DNA from: CAYNWK01 sp964400875
Lineage (GTDB): Bacteria; Chloroflexota; Anaerolineae; Anaerolineales; UBA4823
NCBI GenBank assembly: GCA_964400875.1
Contig: CAYNWK010000146.1
Coordinates: forward strand, 1 to 10,502
Direction: 5' to 3'
Length of the DNA: 10,502 nucleotides
Below the pieces are notes generated by a model. That model saw nothing but the letters and a program-made list of their open reading frames with translations, ran no database searches and was not told the DNA's origin. A program made the translations under genes and the position numbers. Shown here piece after piece: positions 1-6,707 of this stretch. How positions within the stretch are numbered: position 1 is the first letter of the stretch; each line of letters starts with the position of its first letter.

Positions 1-2562
1 GTCGATGATCCAGGTGATCGGCTGGTTGGGGACCACCACCGGAGCGGGCAGGAAGCCGCCCTCGGTGCCGATCTGGATCCAGCTGGGGCCGACCGGGCTG
101 AGGTTAGTGTCCGGGGTCGGGAAGATGTTCGGGTCGGTCTGGGCGGCCGCCACTTCAGCGGCGTTCAGGGCAACCTCGGTCCCGGTCGAATCGGCCACAT
201 ACCACTGCAGGTTCCAGAAGCGGTCGTTGGCCGCGTTCAGGATGCGCAGGCGGTAGGCCTTCGGTTCGAGCGTGGTGGTCGGGTAAGCCGTCCCGTTGAC
301 GATCGGCGTGTCGTTGAACTGCTCCATCCCGGCCGAGTTGTTCGGCGTGCCCGGAATGAGCGCGGGCTCGCAGAACGGGTCCGTGTCGTACTGCCAGGTT
401 GCCGGGTCGTCCAGGTTGCAGGCTGGATCGAAGTATGGATTCTCGATCGGCCCGTACTTGGTGCTGGTGGCAGGCGGCCAGAACCACGGCCCGTACATCC
501 AGCGCCCATAGCCGCTCATGCCGCTCGGGTCGCTCGGGTTCTGGGCCGGCATGTAGACGTGCTCGTACCACAGGCTGCCCTTACCGCCCCAGCGGGCCTT
601 ATCCCAGGTCGGGTCCTGCCCGTAGCTGACGAGGTTCCCATTGGCATCATACTGATCGAACATCTGCGAGTCATCCGGCACGAAAGTGCGGTCCTGGATG
701 ACCAGTGGGATCTCTTGGGCCCCATTCGGGAGTAAACCGGCGTCTATGAGGTCCTGCTCAGTTTTGTCGCGGATGATGTAGCCCGCTGCCTCGCCGGCGT
801 ACACATTCAGCCGGGTGATGCCCCAGGCGTGATCGTGGTAGAACATCAGCCGGGCGCTCTGCTGGTTGGTGTAGTAGAAAGTCGAGCAGCCGTCGTAGTC
901 CGCCGAACAGTCGGGAACGCCGGCGTCGATCGCCGCCTGATCGATCATGTCTGGCACGCTCCGCACGCTGACGCCTTCCGGATAGCTGGTGTTCTCGCCC
1001 GCAGGGGTGATCCACTGGCGGGGCGTGCCGTCGCTGATCCAGGGCGTGATGCCGCCGTGCAGGTGCAGCGTGGCCCGGTTGTCCGTGTAGCAGTTGTCGG
1101 GGTCTTTGTCCACTACGTCGCACATCGGATTGCGCACGTCATCCATGACCGTGCCGCCGTCCATTGGCGTAGGATCATATGCCTCGGCGACGTTGGCCGT
1201 CATGCCAGCGCCCATGAAGCTAGTATCAACCGGCATGAACAGGTCACCGTCAGCGCCGGTGGGCAGTAGGTTGTAGAAGGTGATGCGGACCGCCCGGTCC
1301 TTCTGGGCGACGATGACCGGCCCCAGGAAGTGCGGATTGTCCACCCCATAGGCCTGCGTGCCGTCGGGCATGCTGATGAAGGGAGTTGACCCGTCAAGTA
1401 GATCGGTCTGCAGGGCGACATGCTTGCCCGAAACGACAGATGTTTCAAGCTGCACATATTCGCGCTGCATGGTCGGCGGCAGATCGGAGTGCATCTGCTC
1501 CGCGTGCTGGACCAAGGCGATCACATAGTAGTCCGTCCCGGGGAAGGTCGTTGTGTCGGGCTGCGCGATGGGCAGGTACTGACCGAGATTGTTTGCCCCA
1601 TCCTCTGTAAGACCCGGAAGCCCATCCACGAACTTGCGCATCCCGCCGCCGCTCACGTAGCCGGAGCCGGGCTTGGTGACCTCGATCACGGATACGACGC
1701 CGTTATCGATCGCGGCGGTAGCCGACGCGCCCGAGCCCGTTCCGTTCGAATCGGTGATGGTCACCGTGGGAGCATTCTTGTAGTCTGCGCCCGGGTTGTT
1801 CACGGCGATGGCGGTGACCGACAGCGACGAACTCGCCGTGGCCAGCGAGCCGCCCGGATTAAGTGCAGCCGGGTCGAACAGGGTACCGTTGTGGATGGCG
1901 ACTCCCGGCGCATGCGAGTAGCCGGAGCCAGGGCTGTCCACGATCACGGCCGTGATGGTGCCGTTGGCATCCATCTCGGCGTGGCCCTGGGCCTGGACGC
2001 CGCCGGGCCGATCGGGCAGGTCGAAGTCCACCGTCGGGAAGGTGTAACCTGAACCCCCGTCGGTGAACGTGACCTGGTCGACGCGGCCGTAGGCGGTCGC
2101 GGTGGCGCCGCCTCCGGAACCGCCGCCGCTGAAGCTCACGACGGGCGCCGTGTACCCAGAACCGAACGCATTCACGGTGACGGCAACCACGGCGCCCTTC
2201 TTGATGATGGTCGCCTTGGCCGTTGCGCCCGTCCCGGAGCCAATGATGTCGACCTTGGCATTGCTGTAGCCCGTGCCGCCATTGGTGACCGTGATGCCGG
2301 TGACGGCGCCATCGGCGCCGACGCTGGCAACGGCTTCCGCTCCACTGCCGTTGCCCGTGATGACGACGAAGGCATCGGGCAGCGTCAGCGGGCTGGTGGC
2401 CCAGTTTGGCCAGGGCCCGTAGTAATGAGGCACCTTGGACTCATCCGTGGGGCCAGCCGGCGCAGCCAGGCTGTTCACCTGCACTTGAAGGCTGCCTCCA
2501 ATAATTATGGAAGCGGCAATCAGCAGGAAGAAAGTGAGATGTAGAAACTTGCGGATTGTCAT
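1..2562 (-). CDS. Secreted multicopper oxidase with N-terminal GSGY repeats (C-terminus outside window)
   Basis: Predicted exported copper enzyme that oxidises a substrate (phenolic, metal ion or bilirubin-like; not determinable) and reduces O2 to water. One open frame of 854 codons runs off the left edge. ATG at 2562 has GAGGAG 7 nt upstream. Residues 1 to about 34 form a Sec signal peptide (TIRK, then a hydrophobic run, possible cleavage after SLAA); there is no twin-arginine. About six glycine-rich repeats cover residues 64-310. Cupredoxin domain 1 (about 340-600) carries both N-terminal trinuclear copper motifs: HLHGG at 500-504 and YHDHAWG at 575-581. This motif pair and the following ITRLNVYAGEAAGYIIRD resemble CotA/bilirubin-oxidase-type enzymes. 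Domain 2 (about 600-854) has the typical PIVNGTAYP and AYRLRILNAANDRFWNL segments. The last two copper clusters, including the T1 Cys, must lie beyond base 1. At over 854 residues it is much longer than CotA (about 510). Family call is firm; substrate unknown. Confidence 0.93.
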   Translation of the reverse strand, partial: MTIRKFLHLTFFLLIAASIIIGGSLQVQVNSLAAPAGPTDESKVPHYYGPWPNWATSPLTLPDAFVVITGNGSGAEAVASVGADGAVTGITVTNGGTGYSNAKVDIIGSGTGATAKATIIKKGAVVAVTVNAFGSGYTAPVVSFSGGGSGGGATATAYGRVDQVTFTDGGSGYTFPTVDFDLPDRPGGVQAQGHAEMDANGTITAVIVDSPGSGYSHAPGVAIHNGTLFDPAALNPGGSLATASSSLSVTAIAVNNPGADYKNAPTVTITDSNGTGSGASATAAIDNGVVSVIEVTKPGSGYVSGGGMRKFVDGLPGLTEDGANNLGQYLPIAQPDTTTFPGTDYYVIALVQHAEQMHSDLPPTMQREYVQLETSVVSGKHVALQTDLLDGSTPFISMPDGTQAYGVDNPHFLGPVIVAQKDRAVRITFYNLLPTGADGDLFMPVDTSFMGAGMTANVAEAYDPTPMDGGTVMDDVRNPMCDVVDKDPDNCYTDNRATLHLHGGITPWISDGTPRQWITPAGENTSYPEGVSVRSVPDMIDQAAIDAGVPDCSADYDGCSTFYYTNQQSARLMFYHDHAWGITRLNVYAGEAAGYIIRDKTEQDLIDAGLLPNGAQEIPLVIQDRTFVPDDSQMFDQYDANGNLVSYGQDPTWDKARWGGKGSLWYEHVYMPAQNPSDPSGMSGYGRWMYGPWFWPPATSTKYGPIENPYFDPACNLDDPATWQYDTDPFCEPALIPGTPNNSAGMEQFNDTPIVNGTAYPTTTLEPKAYRLRILNAANDRFWNLQWYVADSTGTEVALNAAEVAAAQTDPNIFPTPDTNLSPVGPSWIQIGTEGGFLPAPVVVPNQPITWIID
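1633..2373 (-). repeat. GSGY-type protein repeats inside the multicopper oxidase
   Basis: About six imperfect repeats of 36-46 residues occupy residues 64-310 of the oxidase. Each has an alternating hydrophobic strand (such as VTGITVTNGG), a turn G-S/T-G-Y, a second strand (such as APVVSFSGGG) and a Gly/Ala/Thr-rich tail (GSGATAKA-like). The turn tyrosines fall at residues 99, 137, 173, 215, 261 and 302; the fifth copy reads GADY. A half repeat precedes the first. The pattern suggests a beta-rich extracellular scaffold or binding module. Its role is inferred only; no copper-ligand pattern is visible in it. Confidence 0.85.
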
Positions 2563-2569
2563 GATGGAT

Positions 2570-2575
2570 CTCCTC
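2570..2575 (-). promoter_or_regulatory. Ribosome binding site of the multicopper oxidase
   Basis: GAGGAG read on the minus strand, 7 nt before ATG 2562. It fixes the start of the oxidase, which is also supported by the signal peptide beginning directly at this ATG. A 6-bp perfect hairpin lies just upstream at 2586-2602. Confidence 0.8.
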
Positions 2576-2585
2576 GATGTTTGAT

Positions 2586-2602
2586 GGCAGCCGACAGCTG
2601 CC
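2586..2602 (-). promoter_or_regulatory. Small hairpin in the oxidase leader
   Basis: GGCAGC-CGACA-GCTGCC, a perfect 6-bp stem with a 5-nt loop, ends 10 nt before the GAGGAG ribosome binding site. It is not followed by a T-run on either strand, so it is not an intrinsic terminator. It could influence mRNA stability or translation; that role is speculative. Confidence 0.35.
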
Positions 2603-2688
2603 TAGAGTTGGCTTCAATGGAACTACTAACTCGCAAATTTGATCTCTCGATGATGACCTCCTTGTTGGTCAGCCATTGTTAAGTTGAA

Positions 2689-3525
2689 CTACCGGATCCT
2701 TAATTCCTCGTTAGGGTTCAGACAGCTGATACAGGCATCAGTTTTCCAGGTTATTTGTCCCTCCTCGAACTCGAATTGATCGGCCCATACGCCCTTCAGG
2801 GCCTCGACTTCTGGCAAATGCGCCAGGGATTGGGTTTCTGCTTCAGAAACCGCGGCGAGTAAGTGAAACCCATCTGCTCCGATCGACTCCGCCAGCGCGA
2901 TTTGTTTGGAGCTTTCTGCCGCCAGGTTTATCGTCTTCCGGTGGTTGCCGTAGCGTTTGTACCAATACGGCAGGTTTACCTTGCGCAACCACTCCGGATC
3001 CTTCGCGGCCAGAATTTCAAGCGCCTGGCACATCGTCTCCCAGAGCTGCGCCAGCCGGCTCAGCAAACATACGTTTTGGATGAGATCATCAGAGGATAGG
3101 TTGAACAAGGATTTCCCGATCGCCATCTTGATTTCCGAGAGGCGTTCGATCAGCGCCTGGAGGTTTTGCTTGGCCGCCCGCTCGGAGAGCAAATCTTTTC
3201 TAAATCTACAGAAAGGCAAAACTTTCAGCCCGGAATAATTCACTGGCAGATGCAGGGCGTACTTCCAATCTACGCGCAACCGCAAAGCATCCGCAGCCCG
3301 TTCGTCCGGGAGGGCTTCTACGAATTGGAAGATGGTGATCAGATACAGCATGGCGATCATACGGGGTTCATAAATTTCCCGCCCAAACGGATTAACTAGA
3401 TCCATCCCAGAAAACAAGCTGTTGACCTGGTCGCCGGTCGCAAGGTAGAAATTTCTTCTGCCAAAAACCGATCGGGCTGCTTCCACAGTGTCAGCAGGGA
3501 TTGGTGGAAAGATTTCCGGAACCAC
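2689..3525 (-). CDS. Truncated IS1182-type transposase homologue, N-terminal region only (DUF772-like)
   Basis: Intact ORF of 278 aa matching, from memory of the family, the N-terminal half of IS1182-type transposases. From GTG 3525: residues 3-30 resemble the PPVPEETVRVARAAFP opening; 77-94 (AADALRLRVDWKYALHLP) is the hallmark DUF772 segment; 141-190 matches the TDSTHV..LNRLELVGETLRAALNALA..DWL stretch; 215-223 (IGADGFHLL) and 235-252 match the IGADG and LPAVE-LR-VW-QF blocks. It stops at LNPNEELRIR, where full-length relatives (about 450-550 aa) read SPYDPEAR and enter the remaining DDE domain. The expected DST motif is replaced by SSDD, so the first catalytic Asp is missing or displaced. 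It should not transpose by itself. Start choice: a longer frame opens at TTG 3573, but GTG 3525 has GGGAGGGAGAGG 6 nt upstream, fits the family N-terminus, and a possible -10 (TATATT, 3583-3578) would place transcription start about at the TTG. It could be a remnant or a domesticated DNA-binding protein. Confidence 0.8.
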   Translation of the reverse strand: MVPEIFPPIPADTVEAARSVFGRRNFYLATGDQVNSLFSGMDLVNPFGREIYEPRMIAMLYLITIFQFVEALPDERAADALRLRVDWKYALHLPVNYSGLKVLPFCRFRKDLLSERAAKQNLQALIERLSEIKMAIGKSLFNLSSDDLIQNVCLLSRLAQLWETMCQALEILAAKDPEWLRKVNLPYWYKRYGNHRKTINLAAESSKQIALAESIGADGFHLLAAVSEAETQSLAHLPEVEALKGVWADQFEFEEGQITWKTDACISCLNPNEELRIR

Positions 3526-3531
3526 AGCGAC

Positions 3532-3543
3532 CCTCTCCCTCCC
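3532..3543 (-). promoter_or_regulatory. Strong ribosome binding site deciding the GTG start of the transposase-like gene
   Basis: Purine run GGGAGGGAGAGG on the minus strand, 6 nt before GTG 3525. The competing upstream TTG (3573) has only GAGAGG about 17 nt away, too far to be efficient. I therefore prefer GTG 3525. Confidence 0.6.
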
Positions 3544-3577
3544 ATTGATACGAATCAGCTTGCATAAATGCAAGGTT

Positions 3578-3583
3578 AATATA
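3578..3583 (-). promoter_or_regulatory. Possible -10 box upstream of the transposase-like gene
   Basis: TATATT on the minus strand. Only a poor -35 candidate (TTACAC, 16 nt upstream) is visible. If used, transcription would begin near 3571 and give a leader of about 45 nt to GTG 3525. Weak evidence by itself. Confidence 0.3.
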
Positions 3584-3601
3584 GCGTTAACCTCTCATCG
3601 T

Positions 3602-3726
3602 GTAATCCGTAGATATTCGCTGTTTTAGACGCGATTTTTTTGTGGAGATTACGCGCGGGTAATCGTTTTCCCCCGTTCAAACCCCCGCGTAGAGGCAGAC
3701 AAATTGATCTAAACTACGCGAGTAGT
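3602..3726 (-). promoter_or_regulatory. Dyad-rich spacer between response regulator and transposase-like gene
   Basis: This stretch has no gene but holds several inverted repeats that share arms: ACTAC (3722-3726) with GTAGT (3713-3717); CGCGTAG (3714-3720) with CTACGCG (3686-3692); a 9/10 match between 3681-3690 and 3651-3660; and GATTAC-N6-GTAATC at 3647-3664, with a further GATTAC (minus strand) at 3602-3607. As RNA the stems would exclude one another; as DNA the last dyad looks like an operator. No clear intrinsic terminator with a T-run on the minus strand is present, so read-through from the response regulator gene is possible. Confidence 0.4.
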
Positions 3727-3733
3727 ACCTACA

Positions 3734-4375
3734 TTAACTCTCTAAGCCAAATTTCTCGGCGAACTCAACCAGCTCCAACCGGTTTTTTAAGCCCAGCTTC
3801 CCGAAGAGGCTGGCGCGATGGCCCTCCACGGTCCGCACGCTGATGAACAGAGCTTCGGCGATCTGGCGGTTGGTATATCCACGGACGATGTATCCCATCA
3901 CTTCCATTTCCCGGGGGGTCAATTTATCGAGCGCGCTCTTTTGCAGGTCAACCTTGGAGGAGATATCTTTCACTAACAAGCGGGTGATCGCCGGGTGAAT
4001 ATACATATCACCACGAGAGACTGCCTGTATCGCGGCAATCAGCTCCTCTTCAGCGGCCCGCTTGATTACATAACCTGAAGCGCCAGCTTTGATCGCCTCG
4101 CGAAGCAGGCTCTCTTCCTCATACATGCTCAGGATGAGCACCTTCGTTTGGGGAGACCTTTCCTTAAGCTTGCGGGTGGCTTCAATCCCGTCCAATCCAG
4201 GCATGCCAATATCCAAGATAACGATATCAGGCTGGTGCTCCCCGGTCAGATACAAGGCCTCCTTACCGTCTACGGCTTCAGCGACCACTTCGATGCCGGG
4301 TTCGGTCTCGAGCATGGCGCGCAAGCCTGCCCGCAAGACCCCATGATCATCCGCCAGAAGGATTCGTATTGACAT
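3734..4375 (-). CDS. NarL/FixJ-family response regulator
   Basis: Cytoplasmic DNA-binding response regulator of 213 aa, full length for the family. Receiver domain, residues 3-120: acidic pair D9/D10, phosphoacceptor D55 in VILDIGMPG, switch residue S83 in LILSMYEEE, Y102 and conserved K105. LuxR-type helix-turn-helix, about 148-213: LTPREMEVMGYIVRGYTNRQIAEAL followed by SVRTVEGHRASLFGKLGLKNR, with the recognition helix around VRTVEGH. ATG 4375 lies inside the end of the kinase gene (29-nt overlap) and has GGAGGT 5 nt upstream, so translation is probably coupled to the kinase. The overlapping kinase, which has a HisKA_3-type core, is its evident phosphodonor. Target genes are unknown; the co-directional oxidase downstream and its own operon promoter are candidates. 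Confidence 0.95.
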   Translation of the reverse strand: MSIRILLADDHGVLRAGLRAMLETEPGIEVVAEAVDGKEALYLTGEHQPDIVILDIGMPGLDGIEATRKLKERSPQTKVLILSMYEEESLLREAIKAGASGYVIKRAAEEELIAAIQAVSRGDMYIHPAITRLLVKDISSKVDLQKSALDKLTPREMEVMGYIVRGYTNRQIAEALFISVRTVEGHRASLFGKLGLKNRLELVEFAEKFGLES

Positions 4376-6251
4376 CAGGCACCTCCACTATAACCGCTGT
4401 TCCTTGACCCTCAGCGCTTTCTATCGTCAATTTTCCCCCCAGCATTTCCGCGCGTTCACGCATGCCTACCAGTCCAAGGCGATCCTTTTGATCAACTGAT
4501 TCCGGTGAGAAACCTACGCCATCATCTTCGACGAACAGCTTAACCTCATCCCCACGCCTTTCCAGAAGTACGCCAACGCTGCTGGCCTGCGCGTGGCATA
4601 CCGCGTTATTTATCGCTTCTTGCCCAATCCTGTAGAGGGATGCTTCCGCCTCAACATTCAAACGGTAACCTTCAAAACCTATGATTTTAAATTGGATGGC
4701 AATCTCCTCGGAGTTAAGGTTATTCACGTATTGTTCCAATGCAGCCACCAATCCAAGGCGGTCCAGCGTCACCGGTCTCAAGTCCATGGCCATGCGATGC
4801 AAGTTTTCCAATACCCCATCTGCCACTTGCTTCAATTCTTCCAACTGGCGGCGCATGCGCTGGGTGCAATCCGGGTCCTGCTCCAACCGGCCAAGGCTGA
4901 GTTTTAACGACGACAAAACCTGCCCGGCGTCATCATGCAGCTCGCGGGCGATATGGGTGCGCTCATTTTCCTGGACTTTGACCAGCTTGTGGGCCAGCGA
5001 CTGCAGTCTTTCGCTGCTGGAACGCACCTGCTCGAACAGCCAGGCGTTCTGAAGAGCGACCGCAGCCTGAACAACCAAAGCCTCGGCCCAGCGGGCGTCG
5101 CCCTGGTTAAAGCCCTTGGCCTCGACGCTTCCCAATTCCACCCAGCCGATAACTTTATCGCTGGCGATGATCGGTACGACCAACCAGGAACGAATCTGTT
5201 CGGCTCCTTTTTTATTGGGTTGATCGGAAGGGGTAGCAAGGTTTGGAAGCGCAAGACTCTTGCGTGATAAATTCAACCTCCGCAAAATCGAATCCGTCAT
5301 CCCATCATAGGGTATCGAAGGGATATCCCCACGTTTTTCCCATGCGCCATAGCCACGTTGAGAGTGAATGGTAGGATATTCTTCGGCTTCGAGCAAAGTG
5401 ACCCCGGCGGTATTGGAAGGCACCACACGATGTAGATGATCGAGCAAAGTTTCGATCACGTAATCCAGTTCCAACACCTGGGTAAGCGCCTGCGCAGCGG
5501 CGCTCAAGGTTTCGGCAAACTGTCGAGCCGTCGATTCTGCCTGATACAACTCCCGCAGCTGTTCATTCTGGCGTTCGAGCTTTTCCGCCGATAACTTCCT
5601 TTCGGTGATATCGTGTTGGACTACGACGGCTCCCCGGATTTCCACCCGCTCATCGAGGATGGGAACGGCTGAATTGAGAATAATCTTGTGAGAACCATCG
5701 AAAGCCTCGATTTCGAGCTCCTGATTCAAGGTGGTTTCGCCCAGCTTGATCGCCCTGGAAGTTGCCCACTCATCGGGATCAATCCGCTCACCTGTATCGA
5801 CCCGCCAGCCATTTAGAACTCTGGCTGCCCTGGGGGCATCTTGCTCACTGCTGGCCCAAATTTTATGCATCGCCGGATTGTCGAGTGTATCCCTGCTATT
5901 CTTATCGACGATGCGGACTCCGACCGGCAGGAGTTCCACTACTTTTTTCAGCAACTCCTCGCTGGCGCGCAAGCTGCGTTCCACTTGAATCCGTTCTTCG
6001 ATCTGCTTTTGGAGCGGGTTCAACTGGAGGAAGTACAGACCGGGAAGGATCAAAGTAACCATGATCAGCCCATCCAACAATGAGAATAAGAAGTAATTCG
6101 GTATGTCCAAGAGGAACAAGACGAACATCGAGGCTAATTCAGCCATGAAGATCACCCACGCCAGGAGCAACACGGATCCGAGCGGTGATGTTTTACCCAC
6201 CGGCTGAGAAATGACGGGAGATTCGTCGAAGCGCTCAGAATGAGTTGTCAT
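4347..6251 (-). CDS. Membrane-anchored PAS-GAF sensor histidine kinase (HisKA_3 / NarX-DegS type)
   Basis: Sensor kinase that autophosphorylates on His and passes phosphate to the overlapping NarL-type regulator. Numbered from ATG 6251 (634 aa): two membrane helices at about 24-48 and 52-76 joined by a very short loop, so there is no sizeable extracellular sensor; a charged helical linker; a PAS domain about 98-218 ending in VVVQHDITERK; a coiled linker; a GAF domain about 241-406 (SWLVVPIIASDKVIGWVELGS, then FNQGDARWAEALVVQAAVALQNA). HisKA_3 motif ENERTHIARELHDDAGQVL has the phospho-His at 439. The ATPase domain has the N-box IGQEAINNAVCHA (N548/N549), the G1 motif VEDDGVGF and the G2 motif GLVGMRERAEMLGG. 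The frame extends to TTG 6293; ATG 6251 is preferred (AAGG 8 nt upstream, better start codon), but the TTG has GGTG nearby and cannot be excluded. The signal sensed, by PAS or GAF in the cytosol, is unknown. Confidence 0.94.
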   Translation of the reverse strand: MTTHSERFDESPVISQPVGKTSPLGSVLLLAWVIFMAELASMFVLFLLDIPNYFLFSLLDGLIMVTLILPGLYFLQLNPLQKQIEERIQVERSLRASEELLKKVVELLPVGVRIVDKNSRDTLDNPAMHKIWASSEQDAPRAARVLNGWRVDTGERIDPDEWATSRAIKLGETTLNQELEIEAFDGSHKIILNSAVPILDERVEIRGAVVVQHDITERKLSAEKLERQNEQLRELYQAESTARQFAETLSAAAQALTQVLELDYVIETLLDHLHRVVPSNTAGVTLLEAEEYPTIHSQRGYGAWEKRGDIPSIPYDGMTDSILRRLNLSRKSLALPNLATPSDQPNKKGAEQIRSWLVVPIIASDKVIGWVELGSVEAKGFNQGDARWAEALVVQAAVALQNAWLFEQVRSSSERLQSLAHKLVKVQENERTHIARELHDDAGQVLSSLKLSLGRLEQDPDCTQRMRRQLEELKQVADGVLENLHRMAMDLRPVTLDRLGLVAALEQYVNNLNSEEIAIQFKIIGFEGYRLNVEAEASLYRIGQEAINNAVCHAQASSVGVLLERRGDEVKLFVEDDGVGFSPESVDQKDRLGLVGMRERAEMLGGKLTIESAEGQGTAVIVEVPDVNTNPSGG

Positions 6252-6435
6252 ATCGACCGCCTTGTTCGCAGAGGCCTCATGCAATGTTTTCAATTGTCAC
6301 CAAGATTTGCTGTTCGAGTGACCAGGGATCAGCAGCCTCGTTCACCGCCCTAAAATCCGCGCCGCTAATTCTCTTTTTCCCCGTCACATACCATCCAGGT
6401 TCATAACAATAAAGATCGACCCTATCTCTGGTAAG

Positions 6436-6464
6436 ATTTTAGCAATTTTCGGAACGACCGTCAA
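6436..6464 (-). promoter_or_regulatory. Sigma70-type promoter of the kinase-regulator operon
   Basis: Minus-strand TTGACG (6464-6459) and TAAAAT (6441-6436) are separated by exactly 17 nt. Each differs from consensus at one position. Predicted transcription start is near 6429, giving a leader of about 180 nt to ATG 6251. This is the best promoter-like sequence I saw in the window. Confidence 0.6.
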
Positions 6465-6622
6465 CTTACAAAACCCCGCTTCCGAACAGGTTGACTGGCA
6501 GGCCAATCCACCAACTACATTCAGGCCAATGATGACAGCAGATGGACTAGTACCCACCAACTTTTTAGGACGGTGACTGCGATAACAGTGCAGATGCAAT
6601 CGCCCCGTCATCCTCGTTCTCA

Positions 6623-6642
6623 CTAATTCCGATTAGAATTAG
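6623..6642. promoter_or_regulatory. Candidate operator: 7-bp perfect dyad with 6-bp centre
   Basis: CTAATTC-CGATTA-GAATTAG, both arms exact. It lies about 60 nt upstream of the TATAAT serving the plus-strand gene and about 160 nt upstream of the kinase promoter. Its form is typical of sites for dimeric helix-turn-helix regulators. No T-run follows, so it is not a terminator. No specific binding protein can be named. Confidence 0.35.
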
Positions 6643-6701
6643 GGGTAGATTAAAGATCTTAAGTCTGCGATCGCAAGCGTTCCTTAATTCGGATAAAAGC
6701 A

Positions 6702-6707
6702 TATAAT
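6702..6707 (+). promoter_or_regulatory. -10 box upstream of the glycosyltransferase gene
   Basis: Perfect TATAAT on the plus strand. The -35 region at the expected distance (GTTCCT/TTCCTT, about 6679-6685) is poor, and there is no extended -10 TG, so an activator may be required. Predicted start near 6714 would give a leader of about 23 nt to GTG 6737 or about 104 nt to ATG 6818. Confidence 0.45.

Noticed and set aside
155..725. Several minus-strand frames in 155-725 that might suggest small genes
   Set aside because: They are out-of-frame readings of the oxidase, whose true frame continues to base 1.
829..2052. Plus-strand open frames (829-1269, 1420-2052) opposite the multicopper oxidase
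   Set aside because: The opposite frame encodes an unmistakable cupredoxin protein without interruption. These frames are Arg/Val/His-rich antisense translations typical of GC-rich coding DNA.
3635..3641. T-run after a GC-rich stretch as a plus-strand terminator
   Set aside because: No stem of useful length precedes it and no plus-strand gene ends nearby.
2563..3733. Complete insertion sequence around the transposase-like gene
   Set aside because: The DDE half is absent and I found no matching terminal inverted repeats or target-site duplication in the two flanking spacers.
6384..6623. Minus-strand open frame of 79 codons starting with GTG
   Set aside because: It has no ribosome binding site, no recognisable domain, and it overlaps the best promoter of the window on the same strand. 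It is probably a chance frame.
6667..6674. GCGATCGC palindrome (cyanobacterial HIP1-like)
   Set aside because: Only this single copy drew my attention; an isolated 8-mer is expected by chance and does not point to cyanobacteria here.
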